From an uncultured Alphaproteobacteria bacterium (lineage in GTDB: Bacteria; Pseudomonadota; Alphaproteobacteria; HIMB59; GCA-002718135), in NCBI GenBank assembly GCA_902577425.1, contig CACGZD010000001.1:574414-638413 (forward strand): DNA of 64,000 bases, written 5' to 3'. Numbering within the stretch: the stretch's first letter is position 1; each line of letters begins with the position of its first letter. This document shows, one piece after another, positions 48,919 through 58,947 of this stretch. The notes under the pieces were generated by a model. The model saw only the letters and a list, made by a program, of their open reading frames with translations, was not told the DNA's origin and ran no database searches. The position numbers and the translations under genes are program-made.

Positions 48919-49872
48919 ATGTATAACATTAATTCAGAATATAAAAATTTTAAGTTTAATAAAATTAAAAGTGGAGCTTCAAAAAAAATATTCTATAGGT
49001 TGCAGAAAGATAATAAATCATTCATTTTGACAGATTTTAATTTAGATAAAACAGAATATCTGAATCATTTGAAAATTTATAATATACTAAAAGATTTAGA
49101 TATTTCTATCCCAGAAATTTATGAATCCAATGATACTGATTTATTTACTATATCTGAAGACTTTGGCAATTTGAGATTTGATAAAATAATAAATAATGAA
49201 CCTATTGATAAGTTATTGTTTCATGCCGTTGATTCTTTAAAAGTAATAAATCAATCATTACAATTTAATTCTGCTCTTAAACTCTCTATTTATAGTTATA
49301 AAAATTTTAAGGAGGAAATCATGGAGCTGCCAAAATATTTTTTGCCATATTTAAATAATAAATTTAATAAAAATATATCTGAGGAATATTTATTAATTTG
49401 GTCAGAATATTTTAATAAATTTGATTTTGATTTTTCAAATTTTGTACATAAGGACTTTAATATTAATAATTTAATCTTATTACCATCTAAAAAAAATCAT
49501 TTAAAATGTGGCATTATAGATTTTCAAAGTGCTTTTTGGGGAGAAAGTTGCTGGGATTTATTTTCATTACTAGAAGATTCTAGAATTTTTTTTACTGATG
49601 AGTTTAATGATCATTTTATTGAATATTTTTTTGATAAAACTGAACACAATTTATCAATGAAGGAATATAAAATGAAATATCATTTTTTAAATTGTTCTCG
49701 ACAATCAAGATTACTTGGAAGATGGGTGAAATTATCTAAGGATCTTGGTGAGAAATGGTATTTAGATTTTATACCTGTAACAAAAAAAAGAATTTTAAAA
49801 AGTATAAATTTTCTTAACAACAAAAGTTTAAATAATTTTTACTATAAATATATATTTGATAATGAGTTTTAG
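48919..49872 (+). CDS. amgK: AmgK-like sugar kinase (aminoglycoside phosphotransferase fold)
   Basis: Protein of the APH kinase fold (317 residues). The catalytic loop is VHKDFNINNLILL (H-x-D-x4-N) and the metal-binding DFG equivalent is IIDFQSAFWGESCWDLF. In several bacteria the neighbour pair of this kinase and a nucleotidyltransferase are AmgK (anomeric MurNAc/GlcNAc kinase) and MurU, a peptidoglycan-recycling shortcut. The position before a MurU-like gene, overlapping it, supports that call; the substrate is not proven by sequence. Confidence 0.82.
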   Translation: MYNINSEYKNFKFNKIKSGASKKIFYRLQKDNKSFILTDFNLDKTEYLNHLKIYNILKDLDISIPEIYESNDTDLFTISEDFGNLRFDKIINNEPIDKLLFHAVDSLKVINQSLQFNSALKLSIYSYKNFKEEIMELPKYFLPYLNNKFNKNISEEYLLIWSEYFNKFDFDFSNFVHKDFNINNLILLPSKKNHLKCGIIDFQSAFWGESCWDLFSLLEDSRIFFTDEFNDHFIEYFFDKTEHNLSMKEYKMKYHFLNCSRQSRLLGRWVKLSKDLGEKWYLDFIPVTKKRILKSINFLNNKSLNNFYYKYIFDNEF

Positions 49873-50563
49873 TAATGTAGGTATGATATTGGCGGCTGGT
49901 TATGGAAAACGTATGTTGCCATTAACAAAATTAGAGCCCAAACCTTTGTTAAGAGTTAATGGTATAACTTTATTAGAAAATTCTATAAATTTTTTAATAA
50001 AATTAGGATGCAAAAAAGTAATAATCAATACTCATTATCTAAATCATCAGATTGAATCTTTTATTGCTAAATCCAAAGAAAGAAAAAAAATAATAATGAT
50101 TTATGAAAAAGAAATTTTAGATACAGGAGGTGGAATTAAAAATATTATCCCTCATATTAATGATAATAATTTATTAGTAATAAATTCTGATGTTTTTTGG
50201 ACAGAAAACAATTTGATAGATGCTAAATTACTAATAAATAATTTTGATATTCATAATAATTCTACTTTATTACTATCAAATAAAGAAAATAGTTACGGAC
50301 TTGATAAAATGAACGGTGATTTTATATTAAAAGACAATAAAATTATAAGGTATTCAAAAGGTGAAGAAGTAATCTTTTATTCAGGATTGCAAATTTTAGA
50401 TGTTGACAGTATAAAAAATTTTTCTGAAAAAAAATTTTCTATTAATTTAATTTGGGATATTTTAATTAACAATGGAGAATTATGTGGTGAACTTATGAAA
50501 TCAAAGTGGTTTCATGTAGGGGATCCAAAAGGACTAAGTATCGTCAAAAAGTTATTCTCTTGA
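49862..50563 (+). CDS. murU: MurU-like nucleotidyltransferase
   Basis: NTP-transferase-fold protein that would form UDP-MurNAc from MurNAc-1-phosphate. The pyrophosphorylase signature is LAAGYGKRMLPLTKLEPKPLL, and the later VINSDVFW (metal-binding Asp) and WFHVGDPKGL (Gly-Asp-Pro) are consistent with MurU. I start it at the ATG two codons after an in-frame TTG. It overlaps the kinase gene by 11 bases. In relatives addB-addA lie between this gene and trxA; here the gap is only 30 bases. Confidence 0.83.
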   Translation: MSFSNVGMILAAGYGKRMLPLTKLEPKPLLRVNGITLLENSINFLIKLGCKKVIINTHYLNHQIESFIAKSKERKKIIMIYEKEILDTGGGIKNIIPHINDNNLLVINSDVFWTENNLIDAKLLINNFDIHNNSTLLLSNKENSYGLDKMNGDFILKDNKIIRYSKGEEVIFYSGLQILDVDSIKNFSEKKFSINLIWDILINNGELCGELMKSKWFHVGDPKGLSIVKKLFS

Positions 50564-50593
50564 TTTAATTTATATAATGATTACATACATTTT

Positions 50594-50908
50594 ATGGCAA
50601 CAAATAAAACATCTGATAGTACATTTGAAGATGATATTTCTTCTTCTAATTTGATATTAGTTGATTTTTGGGCTGAATGGTGTGGTCCCTGCAAACAAAT
50701 TTCTCCTATTTTAGAAGAAATAGCAAATGAAAAAGATATTTTAAATATATTAAAATTAAATATAGATGAGAATCCAGTTACTCCACAAAAATATAATGTC
50801 AGAGGAATTCCAACACTTATGTTATTTAAGGAAGGTAAATTAGTTGATACGAAGATAGGAAGTTTACCAAAATCTTCACTTGTAGATTGGATAAATAGTT
50901 ATTTATAA
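50594..50908 (+). CDS. trxA: Thioredoxin 1
   Basis: General disulfide reductase (104 residues) with active site WAEWCGPCKQ (Cys30, Cys33), cis-proline in GIPTLMLF and the normal length. It is convergent with folC and the two coding regions overlap by ten bases. It is a second possible reductant for ribonucleotide reductase besides the glutaredoxin. Confidence 0.97.
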   Translation: MATNKTSDSTFEDDISSSNLILVDFWAEWCGPCKQISPILEEIANEKDILNILKLNIDENPVTPQKYNVRGIPTLMLFKEGKLVDTKIGSLPKSSLVDWINSYL

Positions 50909-52167
50909 TTTTTATCTCTTATTTTGCCAATTAAGTAAAGTGAGCCTGTAACTAGTATAAGCTTAGGCTTAATTACTGTTTTCAAAAATTTATTTGCAGA
51001 TTTAATATTTGTTTTTTTATAACAAATTAAATTTAATTTTTTACAAACATTAAATATTTGTTTAGCTGTAAAACTATTTTTTTCTTTTGGAATAGGTATT
51101 GCTACGATACCCTCAGCAATTGGTTTAAGGATTTTTATAAAATCAATTAAATTTTTATTATTTAACATTCCTATAATAATCCAAGCTTTTTGATTTTTTT
51201 GTTTAAAAAAATTTAATAATTTTTTTGCACCATCTATATTGTGTGCTCCATCTAAATAAACTGGTATTTTATTCAGCTTTACCCTTTCCAATCTTCCTGG
51301 CCATTTTGTTTTAATTATTCCTTTATTAATAGATTGATTTTTAAAATTATAACCCAGATTTTTTAATACGAAAATAGAAGCAATAGCTGTACTTGCATTT
51401 TCTATTTGATGTTCCCCAATTAATTTAGGGTTACTAAATGTAAATTTTTTTTTATCATATTCAATTTTAAAGTTTTTTGAATTTTTTTTTAAAATTTTAA
51501 ATTTGTTTCCATAAAACAAAGTATTATTTTTTTTTAATATTAATTTATTTAAAATATGATTTTTAACTAATTTTTTTTGTTTTGAAATAATGATAGTGCT
51601 TTCTTTTTTAATTATTCCTAATTTTTCATTAGTTATCTTTTTTAAACTTTTTCCTAAAAAATCTTGATGATCAATTCCTATAGGAGTTATTATATCTATA
51701 AGGCTTTTATTAATAATATTAGTTGCATCTAACCTTCCTCCCAAACCAGTTTCTAGAATTAAAAAATCAGATTTTTTTTTGGAAAAAATATAAAATGCAG
51801 CTGCAGTAGTAATTTCAAAAAAAGTTATAGGCTCATTATTATTTAATTTTTTAATTTTTTTTAATATTGTATAAAGGTTTTTTTTGTTTACTAATTTATT
51901 TCTAATAATTATTCTTTCATTAAATGATTTTAAATGGGGTGAAATATAAGCATGAACAGAATAATTATTCTCAATTAGTATATTTTGTATAAAACTTAAT
52001 GTGGAGCCTTTTCCATTTGTACCAGCAATATGAATCACAGGTGGAAGTTTAAGGTGAGGATTATTTAGTTTATCTAAAAGTTTTCTAAGTCTATCTAGAG
52101 AAAGATCAATATATTTTGGATGCAAATTATTTAATTGCTTAAGTAATGCATCAAGTTTTTGAGACAT
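50899..52167 (-). CDS. folC: Folylpolyglutamate synthase/dihydrofolate synthase
   Basis: Mur-ligase-fold enzyme (422 residues) adding glutamate to folates. The ATP loop is GTNGKGSTLSFI, and the family segments SPHLKSFNERI, LETGLGGRLDATNI and VYLDGAHN are present. The gene follows accD by three bases, a conserved alphaproteobacterial pairing. Confidence 0.95.
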   Translation of the reverse strand: MSQKLDALLKQLNNLHPKYIDLSLDRLRKLLDKLNNPHLKLPPVIHIAGTNGKGSTLSFIQNILIENNYSVHAYISPHLKSFNERIIIRNKLVNKKNLYTILKKIKKLNNNEPITFFEITTAAAFYIFSKKKSDFLILETGLGGRLDATNIINKSLIDIITPIGIDHQDFLGKSLKKITNEKLGIIKKESTIIISKQKKLVKNHILNKLILKKNNTLFYGNKFKILKKNSKNFKIEYDKKKFTFSNPKLIGEHQIENASTAIASIFVLKNLGYNFKNQSINKGIIKTKWPGRLERVKLNKIPVYLDGAHNIDGAKKLLNFFKQKNQKAWIIIGMLNNKNLIDFIKILKPIAEGIVAIPIPKEKNSFTAKQIFNVCKKLNLICYKKTNIKSANKFLKTVIKPKLILVTGSLYLIGKIRDKNYK

Positions 52168-52170
52168 TAT

Positions 52171-53013
52171 TTAAGATATATGATGAAGTAAATTTGAAAT
52201 AGTTTTTATTAAATTTTTTCTTTCAACTACAATATCAACCATTCCATGCTCCAAAAGATATTCAGCTTTTTGAAAATTATTAGGCAATTCTTCTCTTATA
52301 GTATCTTGTATTACTCTTTTTCCAGCAAATCCAATTGTTGAGCCTTTTTCTGCTATTGTTACATCTCCCAACATTGCAAATGATGCAGTCACTCCTCCAG
52401 TTGTTGGTTCAGTTAAAACTATTATATATGGAATTTTATTAACATTTAAAAGTTCAACTGCCGCAACTGTCCTTGGCATTTGCATTAAACTTATAGTTCC
52501 CTCTTGCATCCTAGCCCCACCGGAGGAAGTAAAAATTATATAAGGATATTTATTTTTAATAGCCTCTTGTGCTCCCTTTACTATTCCATCACCAACAGCT
52601 CTACCCATTGATCCACCCATAAAATTAAAATTCATAAATCCATAAATAGCTTTTTTGTTATCAATATCACCTATGCCTAAAATAAAAGCATCCTCTCTGC
52701 CCGTTTTTTTTCTATAATCTTTTAATCTATCTTTATATTTTTTTTTGTCATAAAATTTTAAAGGATCATCAGGAATTTTATCTAGTTTTATTTCTGTAAA
52801 TTTATCTTTAGGAAATAAAAATTCTATTCTTTTTTCTGCTGTCATTCGAAAATGATAGTTGCAACTAATACATACTCTTAAGTTTTCATTTAGATCTTTA
52901 TGATGAATCATATTTGCACACGAAGGACAATTATTCCAAAGATTTTCTGGAACTTCTTTTTTACGAACAAAAGCACTGAGTTTAGGTTTGACAAAATTTG
53001 TTAGCCAATTCAT
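52171..53013 (-). CDS. accD: Acetyl-CoA carboxylase carboxyltransferase beta subunit
   Basis: First committed step of fatty-acid synthesis, with AccA. The N-terminal zinc ribbon is intact: Cys29, Cys32, Cys48, Cys51. The crotonase-like domain has SSGGARMQEGTISLMQM and LTEPTTGGVTASFA. Length (280 residues) is normal. It overlaps trpA by one base. Confidence 0.97.
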   Translation of the reverse strand: MNWLTNFVKPKLSAFVRKKEVPENLWNNCPSCANMIHHKDLNENLRVCISCNYHFRMTAEKRIEFLFPKDKFTEIKLDKIPDDPLKFYDKKKYKDRLKDYRKKTGREDAFILGIGDIDNKKAIYGFMNFNFMGGSMGRAVGDGIVKGAQEAIKNKYPYIIFTSSGGARMQEGTISLMQMPRTVAAVELLNVNKIPYIIVLTEPTTGGVTASFAMLGDVTIAEKGSTIGFAGKRVIQDTIREELPNNFQKAEYLLEHGMVDIVVERKNLIKTISNLLHHIS

Positions 53014-53804
53014 TATTTTGTTCCTTTTTTTAATTCTTCAATAAAAGAACTAATTTCACTCATCATTTTTCTTTTATTATTTAGATTATTTTCAATAATC
53101 TTAACAATTGATGAACCAATTACTACCCCATCAGTAGTTTTGCAAATTTCAGTAACATCTTTTTTGTCTTTAATGCCAAAACCTGCAATTATAGGTAATT
53201 TAGAATATTCTCTTATGTTAGGAATAATTTTTTTTAATTCTTGAATATCTGCACTTTTTTGACCAGTAATACCCGTAATTGTTACATAATATAAAAACCC
53301 AGATGCTTGATTAGTAATTGTAGACAATCTTTTTGAAGTTGTATTAGGGGTAATTAATCTTATTAAATCAATATTTTTAGATCTTAAAGAATCATAAAGT
53401 TCTTGATCTTCTTCAGGCTGTAGATCAACTATTATTAAGCCATCTATTCCTATTGAATCTATTTTATCAACAAAATTCTTTATACCATAGTGAAGAATGA
53501 CATTATAATAACCCATAAGAACAATGGGAATTGAAAAATTCTTTTCTCTAATATGATTACAAATTTTAAATATCGTTTCTAAGTTTGTGCCATTATCTAT
53601 GGCTCTTTTACTAGCAAGTTGAATTGTTGGTCCATCTGCCATTGGATCTGAAAAGGGCATACCAATTTCAATAATATCAGCTTCTTTTTCAATAATTTGA
53701 TCCAAAATTTCCTTAGAGGTCGTATAATCTGGATCTCCACCAGTAACAAATGTCACTAGTTTTTTTGAGTTATCTTCAAAGATTTTTTTTATTCTGTCAG
53801 ACAT
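53013..53804 (-). CDS. trpA: Tryptophan synthase alpha subunit
   Basis: TIM-barrel subunit cleaving indole-3-glycerol phosphate (263 residues). The catalytic Glu and Asp lie in IEIGMPFSDPMADGP. GFGIKDKKDV and GVVIGSSIVKII near the end bind phosphate. It overlaps trpB by one base. Confidence 0.96.
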   Translation of the reverse strand: MSDRIKKIFEDNSKKLVTFVTGGDPDYTTSKEILDQIIEKEADIIEIGMPFSDPMADGPTIQLASKRAIDNGTNLETIFKICNHIREKNFSIPIVLMGYYNVILHYGIKNFVDKIDSIGIDGLIIVDLQPEEDQELYDSLRSKNIDLIRLITPNTTSKRLSTITNQASGFLYYVTITGITGQKSADIQELKKIIPNIREYSKLPIIAGFGIKDKKDVTEICKTTDGVVIGSSIVKIIENNLNNKRKMMSEISSFIEELKKGTK

Positions 53805-55018
53805 TAGATCTTTATTTTTAAAGCATCTGCTACTGTAAAAATATCTTTGTCACCTCTTCCACACATATTCATTACAATAATTTCATTTTTACTCATTTTA
53901 GGAGCAATTTTGATTAGAGCTGCTAAAGCATGAGCCGGCTCTAATGCAGGAATAATACCTTCAGTCTTGCAACAATATTTAAAAGCATCTAAAGCTTCTT
54001 CATCAGTTGCCGATACATATTTAACTCTTTTTTGTTCAAATAAAAAAGAATGCTCCGGTCCTATTCCTGGATAATCTAATCCTGCAGAAATAGAATGAGC
54101 TTCTTCAATTTGACCATCTTGATTTTGTAAAAGATAAGTTTTATTCCCATGAAGTACTCCTGGTTTTCCACCAGAAAGACTGGCGGCATGTTTTCCTGAA
54201 GATAAACCTAGTCCTGCTGCTTCTACAGCAAGCATTTTAACTTCTTTATCATCTAAAAAATCGTAAAATAAACCAAGAGCATTTGATCCTCCACCGATAC
54301 ATGCTATCAATAAATCTGGTAATTTATTTTCTTGAGCTATAATTTGAGATCTCACTTCTTTTCCAATTACAGATTGAAAGTCACGAACCATACTAGGATA
54401 AGGATGAGGTCCTGCAGCTGTACCTATTATATAAAAGGTATTCTGAACATTCGTAACCCAATCTCTTAAAGCTTCGTTCATGGCATCTTTTAATGATTTA
54501 GATCCATTACTTACACTTTTTATTTCAGCTCCTAATAGTTTCATTCTAAATACATTTGGTGATTGTCTTTCTATATCTTTTTCTCCCATATAAATAATAC
54601 ATGGTAAACCAAACAGAGCACAAACTGTTGCTGTAGCAACTCCGTGTTGACCTGCACCAGTTTCAGCAATAATTCTTTTTTTACCCATTCTCCTTGCTAA
54701 TAAAATTTGTCCCATACAGTTATTTATTTTGTGGGCACCAGTATGATTTAGCTCATCTCTTTTAAAATAAATTTTTGCTCCACCAAGATTTTCAGTAATT
54801 CTTTTAGCAAAAAAAAGTGGGCTTGGTCTTCCCACATAATTTTTTAAATAATAATCAAATTCTTTTTGAAATTTACTATCATTTCTCAAACTATTATATT
54901 CCTTTTCTACTTCTTCAATTAAAGGCATTAAAGTCTCAGAAACATAACGACCTCCAAAATCACCAAAATAACCTTTTTCATTTGGCCATTGAGTATAAGA
55001 ATTTTTATTTTGAACCAT
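53804..55018 (-). CDS. trpB: Tryptophan synthase beta subunit
   Basis: PLP enzyme joining indole and serine (404 residues). The PLP lysine is in [24 protein letters not shown] and IGGGSNALG bind substrate and phosphate. Its start lies 14 bases inside the trpF 3' end. Together with trpA and trpF it gives the last steps of tryptophan synthesis, so the organism probably makes its own tryptophan. Confidence 0.97.
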   Translation of the reverse strand: MVQNKNSYTQWPNEKGYFGDFGGRYVSETLMPLIEEVEKEYNSLRNDSKFQKEFDYYLKNYVGRPSPLFFAKRITENLGGAKIYFKRDELNHTGAHKINNCMGQILLARRMGKKRIIAETGAGQHGVATATVCALFGLPCIIYMGEKDIERQSPNVFRMKLLGAEIKSVSNGSKSLKDAMNEALRDWVTNVQNTFYIIGTAAGPHPYPSMVRDFQSVIGKEVRSQIIAQENKLPDLLIACIGGGSNALGLFYDFLDDKEVKMLAVEAAGLGLSSGKHAASLSGGKPGVLHGNKTYLLQNQDGQIEEAHSISAGLDYPGIGPEHSFLFEQKRVKYVSATDEEALDAFKYCCKTEGIIPALEPAHALAALIKIAPKMSKNEIIVMNMCGRGDKDIFTVADALKIKI

Positions 55019-55646
55019 AAGCGTTGATTAAAGATACTATTTTTTTGTTATTTTTAATACCAAGTTTTTCTTCTACACCTGAAGACACATCAATTCCATA
55101 AGGAATTGCATAATTTTTAATATCATTAATATTATTAATATTAATTCCTCCAGATAAAAACCATGGTTTTTCTATTTTAATTCCCCTTAATAAAGACCAA
55201 TTAAATGTTTTTGCATTCCCACCTGGTAATTCTTTTTTATTAGGCTTGTAATCAAATAAAAATAAGTCAGAATTTGGATATTCTATTATTTTTTTAAAAT
55301 CTTCTAAAGTGCTTACTGAAATCACTTTAATTATTTTTATATTATGATTTTTTTTTATTTTATTTATATATTCATTATTCTCTTTTCCATGTAATTGAAC
55401 AAAATTGAAATTTAATTTTTTAATTATCTTATTTAAGTATTCAATATTTTCATTTACGAAAACCCCAACAGAAGAAATATTTTTATTTTTGCTATAATTA
55501 ATTAAATCTAGCGCATTTTCATAGGAAACAAAACGAGGACTTTTTTTATAAAATATCAACCCATAATAATTAATGTTATTTTGTATACAACATTTAAGTG
55601 TTTCAATTTTTTTAATTCCACAGATTTTTATTTTTGAATTATTCAA
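55005..55646 (-). CDS. trpF: Phosphoribosylanthranilate isomerase
   Basis: Small TIM-barrel isomerase of tryptophan synthesis (213 residues). The start [13 protein letters not shown] has the catalytic Cys, and the later FVQLHGKE and [15 protein letters not shown] patterns are diagnostic. It overlaps both pyrF and trpB, so a single transcript is likely. Confidence 0.96.
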   Translation of the reverse strand: MNNSKIKICGIKKIETLKCCIQNNINYYGLIFYKKSPRFVSYENALDLINYSKNKNISSVGVFVNENIEYLNKIIKKLNFNFVQLHGKENNEYINKIKKNHNIKIIKVISVSTLEDFKKIIEYPNSDLFLFDYKPNKKELPGGNAKTFNWSLLRGIKIEKPWFLSGGININNINDIKNYAIPYGIDVSSGVEEKLGIKNNKKIVSLINAYGSK

Positions 55647-56325
55647 GAGAAGAATTAATAGATTGCAAACTTTTTAAAGGATTAGTTGATTTAGTGATAG
55701 GCCTTCCCATTACCAAGTAATTTGCCCCTGCATTAATAGCATCTTTTGGTGACATAACTCTCTTTTGATCATCTTTCGAGTCTTGATAATTTACTGGTCT
55801 AATTCCAGGTGTAACTATAATAAGTTTATTTTGGGTAATTTTTTTGACAATAGTAATTTCTTGAGGACTACACACTATACCGTCGAGCTTATTAATCAGT
55901 GCATTTTTAGCAAAATTTGAAACTATTTCCTCAACATTATTGTTATTGTAATATTTTTTAGTTTGTTTTGAATCAAGACTTGTTAAAATTGATACACCTA
56001 ATATTTTTGTATTTGATTTAAAATATGAAGAGATTTTTTGCATTTCATCTCCTCCTGATAAATGAATAGTTGTGAAATATGGGTCTAATTTTGCAATTGC
56101 CTTAATTCCACTAGCTACTGTATTAGGAATATCATGTAATTTTAAATCTAAAAAAATATTGGCATTTTCTTTTTTGATAGCTTTGTATCCACTTATGCCA
56201 AAATTTAAAAAAAATTCATATCCAATTTTAAATGCAAATGCTTCATTTTTTAAACTTTTAACAATTGCTAATGTGTCATTAATATTATCACTATCTAAAG
56301 CAATAATAATTTTTTTTAAATTCAT
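55639..56325 (-). CDS. pyrF: Orotidine 5'-phosphate decarboxylase
   Basis: Last step of UMP synthesis (228 residues). The active-site array D-x-K-x2-D is present as FLDLKLHDIPNT, and the substrate loop as VTPGIRP and YLVMGRPIT. The ATG overlaps the ihfB 3' end by four bases. Confidence 0.97.
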   Translation of the reverse strand: MNLKKIIIALDSDNINDTLAIVKSLKNEAFAFKIGYEFFLNFGISGYKAIKKENANIFLDLKLHDIPNTVASGIKAIAKLDPYFTTIHLSGGDEMQKISSYFKSNTKILGVSILTSLDSKQTKKYYNNNNVEEIVSNFAKNALINKLDGIVCSPQEITIVKKITQNKLIIVTPGIRPVNYQDSKDDQKRVMSPKDAINAGANYLVMGRPITKSTNPLKSLQSINSSLE

Positions 56326-56606
56326 TTTTTTGAATTTATTCTATTATGTAGTATTTTTCCAATCTTAAAATGAACTTTGTAAGTTTCATCTTTATAAATT
56401 CTTTCATTGGTTTTTGGATTTCTAACAAACTTAGCTTTGTTAATTTTCTTAGCCAAGGTTCCAAAACCCCGTATTTCAATTTTTTTACCTTCTTGTAAGG
56501 CAAGAATAATTTTTTTAAAAAATAAATTAGAAATTGATTCTATTTCATTTGGATTTAATGAGGGATATTTTTTATGAATAGAACTTACTAAGTTAGACTT
56601 AAGCAT
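56322..56606 (-). CDS. ihfB: Integration host factor beta subunit
   Basis: Small DNA-bending protein (94 residues) of the HU/IHF family. The beta-arm tip has FVRNPKTNERI, in the place where IHF has its intercalating Pro. The position directly after rpsA is diagnostic of ihfB rather than hup. The DNA-binding partner, IHF alpha, is not in the window. Confidence 0.92.
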   Translation of the reverse strand: MLKSNLVSSIHKKYPSLNPNEIESISNLFFKKIILALQEGKKIEIRGFGTLAKKINKAKFVRNPKTNERIYKDETYKVHFKIGKILHNRINSKK

Positions 56607-58299
56607 TATCGTTATTTTTTTTATCTAAAACTGAGCCTAATATGTCTCCTAAAGAAGCTCCAGAATCACTTGATCCATACTTATTAAGAGCTTTTTGTTC
56701 TTCATCAATTTCCATTTCTTTAACAGATAAATTAACTATTCTTGATTTATTATCTACTGAAATAATCATAGAATCTATTTTTTCATCAGAAGCAAATCTT
56801 TCAGTTTTTTGATCAGATCTATCTTTAGCTAAATTAGATTTTTTAATAAAACCATTTATGTTTTCTGCAAGTTTAACTGTAAGGCCTTTTTCAGTAATTT
56901 CAGAGATAATTCCTGTAACTTTAGATTTTACTGGATTTGATAATATATAATCAGATATTGGATCATTATCTATTTGTTTTATACCCAGACTAATCCTTTC
57001 TTTTTCAATATTGATATCTAAAATTTTTACTTTTACAGAATCACCCTTTTTATAAGTAGATAATTTTTTTGGACATTCATCTTCGTCCCAACTTAAATCT
57101 GATACATGAATCATACCATCTATCTCTTCATGTACTTTTACAAATACCCCAAAATCAACAATGTTAACAATTTCTGTTTCAAAAACATCATTAATATTAT
57201 ATTTTTTAGTTAATTGATTCCATGGGTTATCTTTTAATTGTTTTAAACTGCAAACTATTCTTCTTTTTTCGTCATCAATTTCCGTAATTTTTACTTCTAA
57301 TTGTTGATCAATTTCAACAACTTTAGATGGATGGGGTGGTTTTTTTAACCATGTCAATTCATTGAGAGGGATAAAGCCCTCGAAATCATCTTTTATAGAC
57401 AAAACAACGCCATGGTCATTTGTCGATGAAACAGGCGACTGGATTATGTTATCCACTTTATAAATATCATTTACTTTTTCCCAAGGATCTTCGGTTAATT
57501 GTTTGATACCTAAACTTAATCTTGCTAATTCTTCATCAAATTTTAGGACTTTTACATTTATTGTTTGTCCTAATTGATGAAGGTCAGAAGGGTGATTAAT
57601 TTTTTTCCAAGATATATCAGTTACATGCACTAAACCATCAACTCCTCCTAAATCAACGAATATACCATAATCAGTGATATTTTTTATCTTACCCTCAACT
57701 ACAGAACCTTCTTTTATTGTGGAAAGTATTTCAGCTCTTTGTTCTTTTAATTCTACATCGGAAATTGCTTTTCTTGAAACCACAATGTTTCCTCTATATT
57801 TGTCCATTTTAAGAATCATAAGATCAAGAGGTTTATTTAAAAGCTCTTTGGTATCTTTAATTATTTGTCTTGTATCAATTTGACTACCAGGTAAAAATGC
57901 TGTTACTCCATCTAAATCAACACTCATACCTCCTTTAACTCTATTATAAGGTGTGCCAGAAACAACTTTATTATTTTCGTAACAATCTTGTAAGAAATTC
58001 CAAGCTTTTTGTTTTACAGCTTTTTCTCTGGATAATTTAGTTTCGCCATTTATAGAATCTACATTTTCAATGTATACATTAAGTTTTTGACCTGTTTCAA
58101 TTTCAGGTTTGATTCCAGATCTACTAAACTCGTTTAGTGGAATTCGCCCTTCACTTTTAAGTCCAACATCAACTATTACCATGTCATTTTCTATTGCTAC
58201 AATTTTACCTTCGACAATAGATTTTGACTTATTATCTTTTACATTAATAGATTTTGAAATTAATTTTTCATATTCAGCATTTGATATATTTTCAGACAT
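56599..58299 (-). CDS. rpsA: 30S ribosomal protein S1
   Basis: mRNA-binding ribosomal protein of 566 residues with six S1 (OB-fold) repeats; the third and fourth show clear copies of ITDYGIFVDLGGVDGLVH. It helps initiate translation of mRNAs with weak or no Shine-Dalgarno sequences, which are common in this genome. It lies between cmk and ihfB in the standard order. Confidence 0.97.
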   Translation of the reverse strand: MSENISNAEYEKLISKSINVKDNKSKSIVEGKIVAIENDMVIVDVGLKSEGRIPLNEFSRSGIKPEIETGQKLNVYIENVDSINGETKLSREKAVKQKAWNFLQDCYENNKVVSGTPYNRVKGGMSVDLDGVTAFLPGSQIDTRQIIKDTKELLNKPLDLMILKMDKYRGNIVVSRKAISDVELKEQRAEILSTIKEGSVVEGKIKNITDYGIFVDLGGVDGLVHVTDISWKKINHPSDLHQLGQTINVKVLKFDEELARLSLGIKQLTEDPWEKVNDIYKVDNIIQSPVSSTNDHGVVLSIKDDFEGFIPLNELTWLKKPPHPSKVVEIDQQLEVKITEIDDEKRRIVCSLKQLKDNPWNQLTKKYNINDVFETEIVNIVDFGVFVKVHEEIDGMIHVSDLSWDEDECPKKLSTYKKGDSVKVKILDINIEKERISLGIKQIDNDPISDYILSNPVKSKVTGIISEITEKGLTVKLAENINGFIKKSNLAKDRSDQKTERFASDEKIDSMIISVDNKSRIVNLSVKEMEIDEEQKALNKYGSSDSGASLGDILGSVLDKKNNDNA

Positions 58300-58305
58300 A
58301 TGTTT

Positions 58306-58947
58306 TTATTTAATCTTGGAAAAAGCTTGATTTATTAGAGCTTTTGTATGTAAAAAATTTTTTGAATTATCTATTATGATCGCACCTCTAGGAATCACTA
58401 GAGGAGATTGTAGTCTATTTTTATCAGTTTTATCTCTCAAATTTATCTCTTTCAAAATTTGAGCGTATATAGACTTTTCACCTAGTTCAATCAACTGTTT
58501 ATGTCTTCTTTTTGCTCTAATTTCTGAATTTACTCTTATAAAAAGCTTGATATTGGCATTTTTAAAGACCTTCGAACCTATATCTCTTCCATCAACAACG
58601 CACCCTTTATAGGACTTAAGCTTTTTTTTTACTATTGATTTTTGATTGGCATTTATAAATTTTCTTACATCATATATTATAGCCATTTTTGAAGCTAGTT
58701 TACTAATTTTCTCATTTCTTAATTTTAAGTGAGATCTAGCAGATAAAAAACTAATTGAAGATAGAAAAATTTTTAGCTTTTTATTATCTTTATAGTTTAA
58801 TTTTTTTTTAATAATAATTGAAGCTAGTCTTCTATATAAAATTCCTGAATCCAGATGATATAACTTATATTTTTTTGATATGTATTTTGCTATTCTTTGT
58901 TTTCCTGAACCAGCTGGACCATCTATCGAAATAATTAATTTATTCAA
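58306..58947 (-). CDS. cmk: Cytidylate kinase with altered P-loop
   Basis: Phosphorylates CMP and dCMP (213 residues). CMP-binding motifs (DGRDIGSKVF, and Arg/Asp residues near RLQSPLVIPRGAIIID) and the position between aroA and rpsA identify it. The P-loop reads GPAGSGKQRIAK, where the family has Gly-Lys-Gly-Thr/Ser, so the Gly and Thr after the Lys are Gln and Arg. Activity with this loop is not certain. Translation starts at TTG overlapping the aroA stop. Confidence 0.9.
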   Translation of the reverse strand: MNKLIISIDGPAGSGKQRIAKYISKKYKLYHLDSGILYRRLASIIIKKKLNYKDNKKLKIFLSSISFLSARSHLKLRNEKISKLASKMAIIYDVRKFINANQKSIVKKKLKSYKGCVVDGRDIGSKVFKNANIKLFIRVNSEIRAKRRHKQLIELGEKSIYAQILKEINLRDKTDKNRLQSPLVIPRGAIIIDNSKNFLHTKALINQAFSKIK

